DNA of 64,000 bases from Symbiodinium natans (taxonomy: Eukaryota; Sar; Dinophyceae; Suessiales; Symbiodiniaceae). Below, piece after piece: positions 37,290 to 48,429 of the stretch. A program made the position numbers and the translations under genes. Position 1 is the stretch's first letter, and every line of letters starts with the position of its first letter. Under the pieces are notes generated by a model. That model was not told where the DNA came from and ran no database searches. It saw only the letters and a list, made by a program, of their open reading frames with translations. The DNA is taken from assembly GCA_905221605.1 (NCBI GenBank), contig CAJNDS010000624.1, positions 1 to 64,000 on the forward strand. The letters are read 5' to 3'.

Positions 37290-39388
37290 TGACGTTTGTT
37301 GCAGCCTTCCTGTTTGAGTTCAAGGGGTCGTGCCACACAGTCTCAGCAGGACGACGTGCGTGATGAAAGCCATTACCTCACCCGGTGAAGGGTATGTCTA
37401 GGAAGGCTCAGGGAGCAGGACGCTTGCTGACGACAGGCCCAGCTGCAACGTTGAGTTCACGACGGGGTGTGGAGTGCGGAACACTGTTGAGGGTAAAAAG
37501 AGCCTCGGATTTAGGGTTCAGGGTTTGGGGTCAGCTTTCAAGCCGAGACTGCAGGCCCAAAAGCCTGAACTTAGGCACTGGGCGAAAGAGCAACAGACGT
37601 AGTGCACCAGGAGCATCGTCGCGCACCCAAGGGGGACACGGAAAGTGTCATCTGTCAGGGAGGATTGGTATGTTGGGCCAGGGCTCCTTTTCAGAGCAAG
37701 TGCGGCCGAAGACCCTCTTGAGCCCTTTTGGGTTTGGAGCGTGAGGCTTTCACAGAGTTGAGCTCGGCTCTGATCAACACCCTCGTCATGCCACGTCAAG
37801 CTGCGGCGATTCACGGCTCATGGGCTTAAGCTACCAAGCGATCTACTCGGGTGTTCAACTCAGGGAACCCTTGAAAGGGTTAAGGACCCTTTGAGTCTCC
37901 CGGAGAGAGGGATCGTCTGGTGATCCCACACACGGGGAACTACAGCCCATGCAAGGATGGCAAGGTCGGCGCTGCGCACCAACGCATCAGCTCACCCTGG
38001 CAATGGCCCAGCTCAAGCAAGGGCCTGAAAGGGGTCCAGGGCAGATGCACGTGTGTGTGAAGCAACGCGAGTCTTGGGAACTTGCTGGCTATGGCTTCAC
38101 ACATAGCGGCCTTCCAGGGCGTTGTAGAAAGATGGAGCCCCTACACGTCGGTGCTGAGCAGCCCCCACAGACTGGAGCACAAATACCGTCCAGATCGCAC
38201 CGAGCGCGCCGCGCAGCAAAAAGGATGAGCTGGGGGAAGGTCAGTAGACACCCTGCAACAGCCAACTGCCATCGCTCGGCGGTTTGGGCAGATGATGCCA
38301 GCGAGAAGGTGCTCGGTGCTTGGTCTAGGCACAAACGCCCTGGCACAGCAGCCATCTGTTTTGAGACACCGTCAGGAATCCCCCTGCTAGCAATTGAAAC
38401 TCCTCGCAAGTCACGCCTCCTGTCAACCGGCGCAAGACAACACGCAGCAGCTCTCATTGATGTGCGTGCTCCTTGCAACAAGACCAAGGAAAGCGATGGT
38501 TACAGCAGCTGTAACGCAGCGAAGTCTTCTAAAACTTGGAGTTTCCCGAACTTATGGGCCCGATGCCGTCCAAACGAAGAGCACCACATGCAAAGGGCCC
38601 ACGCTTTTGGGAGACCCCCTCTCAAGTGAGCAGCTGAGCACTGTAACCAGGCCACGAGCAGAACGGACTGGGCTGTCTTTCGGAGTCGTTAGCGCTTCCA
38701 GAGCGTGTTCTGAGACTCGAACGCCGATGCAACCAACATTCCAGGTCTGTTAAGGCCCTCGTGGTCCGCGTACAGGAGTCCAAGAAAGCGAGTGTTCTTC
38801 CGCAGCTATGGCCGTGGACAGAGTGCAAGAGCACCTTGCCTTACAGCCTTACAAGTGCATCGGGCCTTGCCGGCACAACCTCAGAGCATAGACCAGCGCA
38901 TGCTGCATGCACATCATCCTGCGTCTGTCGTCGCCCCCTGCTTGACAATGGTCAGCAGCCATCGCCCAATGCACACCTGGCTATCTTCAGCGCGTGGGAG
39001 CCCAAAACAAACGGTACTGGGCCGACGACCTAGCGGGAGAGATGACTGTGCAGCTTGACTGTGGGTAAGCGAGCCTCTCGACACAAAAAGCACAGTGTCC
39101 CTTCACCCCCTCCGGGCCACGAAGGCTTGTGCTCCCTGGTGGTAGGTGCAGATCTTTCTTGGAGGGACCCCTACTACCCATTGTGTTCGCCTGTCTTGCA
39201 ACTGCTCACCGCCCCTGCTGGGACCACTCACCCGCTGTCAGTCTTTGTCTCCCTCTCGGCGACGTCTTTCATGGAAAGCCTGTGTGCAAGAAGACTTACT
39301 CGCCCGCCGGGTCCTAGGATCTCAGCCAGAAGGTGCAAGTGTGACGGCAGTTAGATGGCCAGCCTCATGGGGCATGGTGTTCCCTTCT
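37290..39388. other. No gene assigned
   Basis: Contains the longest unexplained plus-strand frame outside the named models (37949-38629, 226 codons), which is Arg/Ala/Ser/Pro-rich with no domain, splice or codon support; the reverse strand is open over 38089-38487. One of them may code. A TTTAGGGTTCAGGG tract lies near 37510. Confidence 0.4.
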
Positions 39389-39645
39389 TCAGGCCTTTAG
39401 AAAAACTCCCGACCAAAGGCGCTTGTCTCGAGTCCGATGGCTGAAAAAGCTACGGCTCGAGGAGGAATGATGCTGGGACATCCGCCGCCAAGCGTGCTGC
39501 AAACTTGATGCAGGCTTGTGAATGTCTTACCTGATCAGCAGATATCGCTTGCGTCCAGCGGTTGCGTGGGGTGGGTGTTCTTTGTTGGCACACAAAGATG
39601 TATATAGGCTGCAAGGGCCTTGCAGGCGTGGTGCTGGGTGACACC
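39389..39645 (-). CDS. Two-exon 3' model, unknown protein
   Basis: Minus-strand exons 39531-39645 (enters with one base, leaves in phase 0) and 39389-39496 (36 codons, TGA) flank a 34-nt intron that begins GTAAGA and ends TTTGCAG. Segments PLQPIYIFVCQQRTPTP and then HAWRRMSQHHSSSSRSFF show a basic, Ser/His-rich C-terminus. No family is recognised. Upstream exons would lie to the right of 39645. Confidence 0.33.
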
Positions 39646-40037
39646 CTGCATATTTGGGGAAAGGCTCAGAACAGCTGTGGCCATGCTAGGAGCGGATGCT
39701 AGGCCGTGCATAGTTGGCCTCGATCAGTTCGGAGAAGCACTGAACAATGCCACGCGTAACTGAAAATCCGTGTGCAGCTACTGCTCCAAGTTCTGCCTGG
39801 CTGCCAGAGGAAGCAGGGTCAAGCTTGTAGCTGCCGACTTAGCTTTCGCTTTCGACCATTCGACCATTTGTGGCGGAGTAGGTGGACAGGGGCTCGACCC
39901 TGGTCGAGTCACGAAACAAAAAAGCAGCAAAACAAAAGAAGTCACCTTCCATGCTGTCGGAGACTTGGTCAATAGTACCCCAGAACGCTCATGTTCGAAA
40001 CGATGCTATAAGTGCTTAGGGTTTGGAGTACGGTGCC

Positions 40038-41311
40038 ATGCCCCACCAGCAAGCAGAACTCGAGAAAAACAGGCTTCTCTTCAAGGTTTCACAGAAGTAT
40101 CACTTTCCTGGTCTGCAAAGCGTATACGCAAGCAGTGAGCACCTGCATGGAGGCATAAAGAACTGTGCGAAGCACCAGGTGGGAGATGCCCTCAGTGCAC
40201 CGAGCCCGGGTTTCTTGGGCCCCTTCGTTCAGGGAGTGCCAGGTTCCGTGGCATGGGCCGGCAAAGAGCGGCCTCTTTGCAAAGATGTCCTTGCTGAGGG
40301 GAGGGGACTGGAAAACGCACCGCCAAAGCGTAGTATGAGACATGGCACATCGCAAGGGTTAGGAATGTTGCAGAAGGCCTGCGACCTCCGGGTCGGACGA
40401 TCAGCTGACTCAGGGGTAGAGCTTGACACTTTCACGAACCTACGAAGCCAGAGGCATGCGATGTTGCAGCCTGAACCTCTGGATTTTGTTGCCAGAAGGC
40501 ATGCAGAACCATCCCTGCTTCAGAAGTGTCTCCTGTCCGGTGCTGCATGTGGCTCAAGGATGCATGTGCTGATGACTGGCTGTGCAATCTGCAGTACATG
40601 CTTCAAAGGTGCACATGATTTACCAACCCAGACAAGCCCATCAGTTTCACCTACACTGCGACATGATGTTGCAGCATTGGCCTCGATGGTGCTTGTGTGC
40701 CTAGACGTGTGGCAGACTGGGCATAGTGCGCCGGCACCAGCGCGCAGCCCATTGCAGATGCAAAACCGCATGCAGCTGATCCAATTCGAAGAGGCACTGG
40801 AAAGCTGCACCCCGGGCCGGCTCTCTGTCTTGATGCACAGGGCAGTGGATCATGTCGCGCTCGACCAGAGTCCGCTAGCACAAGCTCCAGTATGATGGGC
40901 GGGCTGCACGATTCTAGAAATTCTAGACCCTAATCGCATCACGCAGCAAAGAGTAACAAAGCCAGTAGATCTGCCCCACCACTACACAAGCTCAAGGTAA
41001 TGTTGCCCGCCTTCGGACGCAGGGTTCTTGATGTCATGAGCGTCCAAAACAATACCCCGGGGTATTCACACCCTGCACGACAAAGTATGGCGAGACAAGT
41101 GGAAGCACAGATGCAAGCACTTCAACCGGTTGGCGTCGCTCCATTTGACCGACTGGTAGCAGCATGGGCGGGTAGCGCTGCAATCAAAAGAAAGATGCAC
41201 AGGGACCCACTCACGATTATGAGTCCCTGTTCGGGGCCCGGCCTGTTCTGACTGTGTATGGCCACTTCTCCTGGCTTTAGCTCCTGTTTGTTTTCAGAGT
41301 CCCTGCTGTAA
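40038..41311 (+). CDS. Four-exon gene, 357 residues, unknown protein
   Basis: Exon 1 (40038-40869) is open for 277 codons in a frame that continues open to 40895, well beyond chance. Exons 40918-40996, 41023-41171 and 41298-41311 follow. Introns are 48, 26 and 126 nt, all GT-AG; the last has a long pyrimidine tract before TTTTCAG. Exon lengths 832, 79, 149 and 14 sum to 1074, giving 357 residues plus TAA. ATG 40038 was chosen as the first Met of the frame; an acceptor-like GGTTTGGAG and TTAGGG-like sequence lie just before it, so an upstream exon is possible. Segments include AELEKNRLLFKVSQKYHF, a Cys-rich patch (HVLMTGCAICSTCFKGAHD) and a helical C-terminal part (SMARQVEAQMQALQPVGVAP). No zinc-finger spacing matches a known family. 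Exon 1 is the secure part; the small exons are inferred. Confidence 0.55.
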
Positions 41312-41348
41312 TACCCCACCCCCCCTTGTACTTTAGGGTGCCCCACAC

Positions 41349-42037
41349 ATGGGGCGGAAATTTACAGAACCAAGTAGGCAGCTGATAAAGAGGTCGCCAG
41401 AGTCCGAACTTCCCCATGCTGCGACACGGAGAACTTTGGTCAAGCAACGTCGCTGGCTACGTCGTCTGACCGAAAACCCGCACGCCAAGCAGGCGTGCAG
41501 CTTGGGTCATGCACAATCAGGCTTTACGATTCAACCAATCTGAGATACCGGAGGATTTTGTCATGCGCACCTTGGTCGAACGAGCGCAACATCGCAGACC
41601 ATCAGCCTTGCGACCCACCGGACCCAGCAGACTTCGCAGATTGAGCGCAACTGCTTACGTGCACGTCAGCCACGCCGAGGTTCTTGGCCGCCTGCCCCTC
41701 GGCAAGGTCCTCTCCAAGTAAGTTGACTATGGGCCTGGGAAGAGACTTTCATGTCCCCAACTTCTATGCTCGTCAACTTCTGAAGGAGGCTCACGATGAT
41801 CCCCACATCCCAAACCCTAAACCGATACAGTGAGGAGAAGCAGAGCAAAATGAAGACTTGGAGACGTTTTCCCTGGGCCCTTTGAGGCTCCGGGGGTCCG
41901 CTCTATTACCATTCTACAGTAAGGGTTTAAGGGTTCCAGGCACTTCCGAAGGGTCCCTTTCTGGGCATGGACACAGCACCTCCTTTGGCTACAGACATCT
42001 GCTTTCCAAAGCATGCCCACACTTAGAAGGAGTGTGA
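41349..42037 (+). CDS. Four-exon small gene, 149 residues, basic protein
   Basis: Exons 41349-41492, 41545-41717, 41831-41865 and 41940-42037 (144, 173, 35 and 98 nt) join in phase from ATG to TGA, total 450 nt. Introns are 52 nt (GC-AG), 113 nt (GTAAGT donor) and 74 nt (GT-AG); the last two contain CCCTAAACC or AAGGGTTTAAGG, the telomere-like words seen in other introns here. The N-terminus is strongly basic (KRSPESELPHAATRRTLVKQ), followed by EDFVMRTLVERAQHRR and HVSHAEVLGRLPLGKVLS. It starts only 37 bp after the stop of the preceding same-strand model, which suggests either very tight spacing or that both belong to one transcript. Function unknown. Confidence 0.45.
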
Positions 42038-42267
42038 AGGTACCAGTTTGGGCTTTCAGAGCATATGTGGGGATTTGGATGCTCAGGGCATGCCTTGGTT
42101 CCTATCCAGACGTGACGAGCAATGTCAGCATCACAGCACATCTGAAAGCCGCGCGGTGTTGGCTCCGGGCTCTCTGGCCTTTCTGGTCAAGGAGGCGACT
42201 TGAAGGCATTTGGCTGTGAGGACTACGGGCGGACCCCATGCAGAAGGAAGGTTGACGCATGCGTCGT

Positions 42268-42745
42268 TTAGACTGGACGGATGCTTTGAAAAACGCACTC
42301 CACGACCGTTGCCGACACAGCCGGGCCCCAGTGTCCTGCAGCATCAGCAGTGCAAGCAGGCCTCCGGTGTCTGTCGAAAACGTGCCAAAGTGATGGCCCT
42401 GTCTGTCTTGGTGGCACCTACGTTCGTCAAGAATCCCGTTGCAAAACATCGAAACCCAGCTTGTGGCGCGTACCCTACTCCAACTTCTGGAGGATGGCGA
42501 CCCGTTCTGGGCCTCCAGCTCTCAGCCTGAGCCACGAGCATCTGCCAAAGGTTGGCGAGGCTTGCACGAGGCAAGGTGGCCGGAGACTTGGGGGCTTCCA
42601 ATATTTTCTTGTGCGTGTATGTTGGTGCTCGGATGTGCTAGGTGCACCACTGCACTACCAGAAGAAACCACTACCGGAGGCCTGCCTCATTGCAGCACGC
42701 ATTTCAAGAAGGACTCGGGCCCAGCCGGCAGGCGCGTGTCCAGCA
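42268..42745. repeat. Dispersed repeat, copy 1
   Basis: Direct-orientation partner of 47335-47845. Matching blocks include CCACGACCGTTGCCGACACA, the CCTCCGGTRTCTGTCGAA block, and AGAAACCACTACCGGAG followed by GACTCGGGCCCAGCCGGCA. Divergence and indels are considerable. On the plus strand both copies keep a short related peptide (copy 1 SGVCRKRAKVMA, copy 2 SGICRICDKVMA), on the minus strand LCRQRSWS-F-K, so the repeat may contain an old exon. Confidence 0.8.
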
Positions 42746-42889
42746 GAAGCAAAGCCTCAACGCCAGAGTTCCTGCAGCGACTTGTTATAGAGCCCTTCTC
42801 TGAAGCTGCCACGATTGGGGAGCAGGAGCCAGTGCTACCACACTCGCAAAGCAGCAAGCGCATCGCTAATTCCTGGAGGTGACGATCCG
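42439..42889 (+). CDS. Candidate coding segment, unknown
   Basis: A plus-strand frame open for 147 codons with protein-like parts (IETQLVARTLLQLLEDGDPF near the start, TPEFLQRLVIEPFSEAATI towards the end) ending in TGA, where GGAG-GTGACG could also be a donor. It overlaps the dispersed repeat and lies on the same strand as the two preceding models. No family is recognised; its length is within chance expectation. Confidence 0.32.
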
Positions 42890-42899
42890 GCCGCCTTCG

Positions 42900-44680
42900 A
42901 GACGTTGCAAAGATGCTCTCTCCGCACACAAAAGGCCCTGGACCCCAGCGTGCCAGGCACGAAAAGCTCAGCAACCCCCTCAATGCTCAGTGTTGTTTCC
43001 ATGCCACACCCCGGACATGCCCTGCGCGGCTTCTCTCACCCGACATGACGATGTGGAAGAGCATCTGCCGATGAAAGAGTCCTACCTGCCCCAATGGCGA
43101 ATGTGACGAATGTGCGGATTCCTTACCGGAGGCGAGCGCTGGCCACGTGCCCACCTCGGACGGAAAGCTCCGCCGAACAGATGATGCAGCCGATGCAGCC
43201 GATAGGCGCGCCAGAGGCACGTGCGAACCACCTCGCATGCTCGTGGCACCCATGTAGGCATCGAGAAGCCACACCACATACGTCGTCCTAGACGCAGTAC
43301 CTCCCAAGTTTGCTACAGGATATGTCTGCGCTTTTCACCGAGCTCCAAACACCAGCTCCAAGCTTAGGGTGTTGCATGGGAGGCGTTGGGCCCACAAGGC
43401 CTGCCACACTGCCGCCCGACAGGAGAGCCACTGACGTCCAAAGCAGCAAATCAACTGCACGTGCCTGGAATCCCTTTCTTGGTAGAGGCCGCGTGCTTCC
43501 TAGGTCTGCACCGGAGAGGCCCAGTGAAGTCTTGCGGCGGTCCGGCTACTTTTCTCCCCAAGCGCTTGACTCGGTTTCATGCTCAGGCCTCGCCTTTCTA
43601 GTGCTGTCAAGGGAGGGAGGGGAGGGTGAATCAGTGTGAGTGCTTTTTGGGGCTTGAGCGGAGTCGCGCTCTCTGGGCGCGGCTCATAATTAACCTCCAG
43701 GGCGTTGATGGTTTCAGCTTGCCGCGCAACCTACCCGCGTGTTGGTTCGTCAGGCGCCCGGACCATTGCAGATCGCATCATGCGCAGGATCGGTCGGTGC
43801 TTGCAAGCCTTGATAATGCAGCTGTGTCGTGTTTTCCCGAAAAAGTAGCGGTAATAGTTAGAAAAGCAATGAGCCGCGGCGTGAGAACATTTCACACAGT
43901 GTTGTTTGGGAGCCTGATATGTGACCTGTCTTGCAAAAAGCTTTGCAGAGCGCAGCAGGTGCTCACTCACCATACCCAGAGCAAAACTATGTTAAACTAG
44001 GCCTTCAGAAGTCGCTCCAGAGAAGGAGCTCAGGGCTGGAAGGGGGCTGACCAAGGAAGCGATAACAGTACCCCACATGGTGGTACCTTTTGCAGCCCTT
44101 GACGGGGACTTTAGGACTTTAGGGTTCCACCGTATGGAGACCCGATACTCATGAGACCTTGCTTTTACCAAACTATGCCTGGTGTTGGGGGGGGGGGGGG
44201 GGGCGGGAAGTTGAGAGGTGCGACCCGCAAGTAGCCACCAGAGGAGCAGCGTCGCTCGAGCTACCCGACTCTCTACTTGTCTCGTCAAAGGGATCCCTCC
44301 AAAAGTTCCCATGGAGAACCCCAAAATCTGCCCTACGACCCACGTGGCAGCAAAGCTAAACACGAGTGGAAGGCTGGGCTTAGAAAATGCCCCTTTGAAC
44401 TAATCTTCAAAACTGCGCAGCCACATAAGGGCGCCCAAACCCTAAACCCCGAACCCCTGGCCGAGTTCTGCTGCAGGGCTGACAGGGCCCCAGCCCTCAA
44501 GACGAGGGGCTCAAAATGGGTTGGATGGGTTGGGAAAAGAGGGCAAAGAGGGCCCCGAGCCCTTCAGACTTGGCATCGCACTCCTGAACTCCAAGAGTGT
44601 TTGATCGCGAGCGATGTGCAGAGAACTCCAGGTTCAAAACCATGAGGCGGGGGCCAACCATTCCTGGGACGGCCTCGAAG
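42900..44680. other. No gene assigned
   Basis: Frames up to 124 codons on both strands without support. A G run of about 18 bases lies near 44185-44205. Short CCCTAAACCCCGAACCCC-type telomere-like words occur near 44438. Confidence 0.45.
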
Positions 44681-44689
44681 ATCCAGGTC

Positions 44690-44727
44690 TGTAGGGTTTA
44701 GGGTTTAGGGTTTTAGGGTTTAGGGAA
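44690..44727 (+). repeat. Interstitial telomere-like TTTAGGG repeats
   Basis: About four to five near-perfect TTTAGGG units (one with an extra T) followed by nine A. TTTAGGG is the telomere repeat of plants and many algae and is reported for dinoflagellates. Here it is internal and lies immediately 3' of a minus-strand gene model. Confidence 0.9.
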
Positions 44728-44737
44728 AAAAAAAGCT

Positions 44738-44975
44738 CTAGCTCTTCGACTTGGATCGCAAGGCAAGGCGAAGAAGGGTGAAGCCGCGAAGCACCAGCTG
44801 ACGCCAGGGAACCTCCATGTTTTCCAAGGATGCTCGGCCTCTACCGGAGGAACGACTCGCGCCAATAGGGTGTAAGCGAGTCTAGAACGTACCTTGGCCG
44901 TTCTGGTTTGTCAGCATCATATGCCAGGACCGAATGTTCCACCGGACGGCTGAATTGCCATGCGTCCAATCTGAG
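44738..44975 (-). CDS. Two-exon 3' model, unknown protein
   Basis: Exons 44893-44975 and 44738-44840 (83 and 103 nt, phases 0-2 and 1-stop) end in TAG. The 52-nt intron starts GTACGT and ends CCGGTAG. Segments are RPVEHSVLAYDADKPERPR, then NMEVPWRQLVLRGFTLLRLA, and a basic Lys/Ser C-terminus. The first exon acceptor (AAGGCAG) is one of two close choices. No family is recognised. The telomere-like tract at 44690-44727 would fall in its 3' UTR. Confidence 0.4.
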
Positions 44976-45698
44976 CTGCCTTGTCAACAAAGGTTGCATG
45001 CGGCCTTTTGCAGGATTCAATCTTGAGGGAGGAGAACGACAGCGGCGAGCGCACATGTTGCACTTGTCTTCACTGCGGCCTGGGCCGCTCCTCGGCGACT
45101 TTTCGCGGCCCTCAGAAGATTCTCCGAATGTTGAAGATGCTCAGGGCCTCAGCCGCTCCCATCTCCCGCAGCTTCGGGCAGCCTTGTGCCGAGCATGGAC
45201 GCAACTGTGAGGCGACTCAGCGGCCCCCCGGCATCAGAGCAAAGGCCCGTAGTGTCCCAAAACACAAGCCATCAGGCCATCATACTGTCATGCCGACTCC
45301 ATGATACAAGCATGGGATGCGATGCCCCAACTGCGCACCTGCCTAACCTCCTGGAGGCCATCCTGGAGGACGATGTGATAAAAGGACGCAAGCCGTAAAT
45401 CACATCCGCCATGCTCCGCTCTGCTCCGCTAAGCGGCTATGCCCTGACCTTCAAAGTAGAAGCAATGTCTAGGTCTGTGGCAACGTGGGAATCCTTTGGA
45501 ACAGGTACCAACACGCAGCATGCAACAGAAGGGACCGCATGGCGCCGCAACTTTCGATCTCTGCTGCCTACGTCATTGGCTGCACCCTACGTAGTTCAGG
45601 ATAACTGGCCCTGACGCGGGAACTGTCCTAAAAATAGCCTGTAAACTCTTGTGCACTACTCACTACATACCCATTGAAAAAAATGAGCTGCCAAATCA

Positions 45699-46121
45699 TC
45701 AAGCCAACGCCACTGAAGAAAGATGCGGCGTGCGCCCGTCTTCTCTGACTACATGAGCCACCGACCTTCGTCTTACTTCGGCTGAGGGCTTGACGTTTGT
45801 GTTTTTTTCTTCATGCTGCTCTGTGCAACGGGCTGTTTGTTGTGTGAAATTGTCAAGTTGTTTCTTGATGGAGGTTGTCTGAAGGGAGGTTGGCCTTGTA
45901 CATCGCCAACAGGCCGGCCAGGACAGCTTGTTCTCCCACCCTCCCGCCCTGTGAATAGGGCCAGATTTTGCCAGCAGCGGCGAAAGATGCTTGTCAGCCT
46001 TCGAGCTGATGATCACCTGCCCAGCGTAGCGTTGCCGGACCACGATCCTCTCCGTGAAAAAGAGCAAGCGGGTGTGCGCACAGGGTTCTCGCTGCAATTC
46101 TTTAGGGCGTCTCTTGTGCAC
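45699..46121 (-). CDS. Candidate coding segment, 140 codons
   Basis: An open minus-strand frame from ATG 46121 to TGA 45699 with protein-like content throughout: TRLLFFTERIVVRQRYAGQV, then SIKKQLDNFTQQTARCTEQH, then charged residues. No motif. The reverse strand is open as well (45813-46178). Length alone does not exceed chance. Confidence 0.33.
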   Translation of the reverse strand: MHKRRPKELQREPCAHTRLLFFTERIVVRQRYAGQVIISSKADKHLSPLLAKSGPIHRAGGWENKLSWPACWRCTRPTSLQTTSIKKQLDNFTQQTARCTEQHEEKNTNVKPSAEVRRRSVAHVVREDGRTPHLSSVALA

Positions 46122-46811
46122 CCAGTCGGGTCACCCAATGGCTCTACGGGTTCATGGCGGCCAGCTTGGCACTCTTAGGGCTTGAGCGCCTTAGGCCTTA
46201 GGCATTTGAGGCGCCAGATTCTCAGCAAGCAGATGCAAAAGTGTGCTGAATGCGCAAAGCCGCACTGAGATGCCTCAACATATTCTCGAATGCTGCGCAT
46301 GTGCCAATTCCCAGGAATCACTTGAGAAATACCTATAATCCATCCCCCCACTGCCTACCATGTACCAGATTCCAGAACTCAGAATTCCTGATTTGGCGAC
46401 AGAACATGGTCGTCTGCTGACAGGAAGTGCTGTGCCCGCAGGAAGCTTCAGCGGCCGCTCCGCCCGTCGCTGTGTACCATGCGGTGTCTCAACCACGAGG
46501 CAGCTAGGACAGCTAGGATTGCTGATCACTTCCAGCAGATGTGGCATTCTTTGAGAGCGAGATTCACCAGAAAGTAATTGCTGCTGCAATCGTTTGGGTG
46601 CGATCTACCCGAGCCTGAGGAGGCTGCTGCATGACAGGTACCCGGTCGGAGGTAGCATAGCGATTGGGTCGCGCTCTAGATAAACACTCTGACATCACGC
46701 AAGACTGTCAGGCGCAGGAGTTTTGAACTATCTCCAAGCTAACGCCATTTGGGGGATGGGCATAGAGGAAGCCACGAGCGGTACCTCTGTGCGTCTCGAA
46801 AACTTCCTTTC

Positions 46812-46960
46812 TCAGAGGGAGCACGCAGAAAATATGCCGGCTGCCCTAGGATTGGCATACTGTAGCCTCGGTAGCAAGGCAAGTTTCTGAAGCTCAGCGG
46901 CCGCAGCCCGCTGGATCTCAAAGAGGGACTCAAAGAGGCACCGAAGCGAATTTTGAACAC
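46812..46960 (-). CDS. Candidate exon, helical segment
   Basis: Minus-strand frame ending at 46812 with an amphipathic, Ala/Leu-rich helix-like segment (FESLFEIQRAAAAELQKLAL). Boundaries are not fixed; nothing else supports it. Confidence 0.22.
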
Positions 46961-47334
46961 AAGGTTTCCGATGAAACCTTCTCAGCCGGCAAACCGACAA
47001 AAAGAAGTCAATGAAGAACAACTTCTGTGTGTCCCTTTCAGCACACAGGAAACATGACCGTAGACGACGATGTCCAGCGAGGTATTGGGTTCAACCTGCA
47101 AGGCACCTTGCATATTTCCCCACAGATCGTCGCCTGCATCTGTGCAAGAGGGAAGGTCGCCCCCGCACATCGAGTAGCACAAGGGGGGGATTATGATGCC
47201 TGGCTTGCCTACACCTCGGAGGAGTCGTGGATGGGTGAGCGAACAATGGACAGCCTGGCAAGCCGCGCAGGTCTCGAGCTACAGTCAACGAGAACTGGCT
47301 TGAGCATGCTGGTCGGATGTTTCTCTCAGACTAG

Positions 47335-47845
47335 GGTGGGGATGTGTTTTCAAAAACATGCTCCACGACCGTTGCCGACACAGCGACACAGCCGGCCGGA
47401 CACCATCAGCCAGCAGTGCCCGTAGGCCCTCCGGTATCTGTCGAATATGTGACAAGGTGATGGCGCAGACGCTTTCAGGGCTTGCCCCACAGCCTGAGCC
47501 ACCAGGATCGGCAGTGGCCACGCTCCGAGCATGGCGGCCAAGCACGGCCTTGTCATCCGGGCATATCCCCCCCTTGCCACTCCAGGTCAACGGGGTGACC
47601 TTCGGTGAGTGGTGGGCTTGCAGTCCCGACCGCTGGCCTCCAACAGTCCTTGCAACAAGCTAGTGACTTCCGCTCGATGGACTTCCAAAATGGTTCTTTG
47701 TGTGCAACTGTTGGTACTCTGATGTACTGGGTGTACCGCTGCACTGCAAGAAGAAACCACTACCGGAGCCCTTACTGCATCGCAGCACGCGTTTGCTGCT
47801 GAGATGCTCTCAAAGAAGGACTCGGGCCCAGCCGGCATGCGCGAA
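47335..47845. repeat. Dispersed repeat, copy 2
   Basis: Partner of 42268-42745 in the same orientation, about 5.1 kb away. It is slightly longer, with an extra CACAGCGACA near 47385 and an insertion near 47800. Neither copy has terminal inverted repeats or a poly-A end that would name a transposon class. Confidence 0.8.
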
Positions 47846-48032
47846 CTGAGGCATGAACTCACACAAACTCGCATCAGACGAAAAGGCAAACAGCCGATGA
47901 TGGCCCGAACGAGCCACAAGGCAAGCATGATCCCGAGCAACACTTGTGGCCTTAACTACCCAATCTATCGTAGGACATGAGCAGGATGGGATAGGGACCA
48001 GCAATCACCCCTCCTACACCTACCAGCGGAAT

Positions 48033-48428
48033 CTAGCGGAGGGGGGGTATGTCACGCAGGTTTTCTGGGGGCGCCCCGGACCTGGGATCCACTGTTTTCA
48101 GGATACTTGGGAGGCGTGGTAAGGCACAAGTGTGAAAAAACACAACACCGCCTTGGAACGCGGCACTCTGAAAGGCACTCCATGAAACAAAAGGCACAAC
48201 ACTGAAGGTCAACCCCCAAGTGCGCGCAGATTCGAGGCAAGCAGTCAGGAATGTGAAGCTATGTGCGTGCCTGCATGTGCGTGCGGGCTGGGCAACGGAG
48301 GTCCCGCCAATGCAACTGGGTAGGGACTTGCTAATTGTCGGGCATTTTGCGCAGGGATGCAGTTGATTCGAGGCGATCAAGGCGACTGAGAATGACTGAG
48401 ACCCTCCTCCATGAATGTGTTTCAGCAA
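48033..48428 (-). CDS. Candidate coding segment, 131 codons
   Basis: Minus-strand frame with hydrophobic stretches (GLTFSVVPFVSWSAFQSAAF) and a Pro-rich charged end. No splice support or family; low confidence. Confidence 0.25.
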   Translation of the reverse strand: MLKHIHGGGSQSFSVALIASNQLHPCAKCPTISKSLPSCIGGTSVAQPARTCRHAHSFTFLTACLESARTWGLTFSVVPFVSWSAFQSAAFQGGVVFFHTCALPRLPSILKTVDPRSGAPPENLRDIPPLR

Positions 48429-48429
48429 C

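Noticed and set aside
39886-39915. Palindrome CTCGACC-CT-GGTCGAG as a terminator or regulatory hairpin
   Set aside because: A 7-bp stem with a 2-base loop is common by chance in 64 kb, and no gene end adjoins it.
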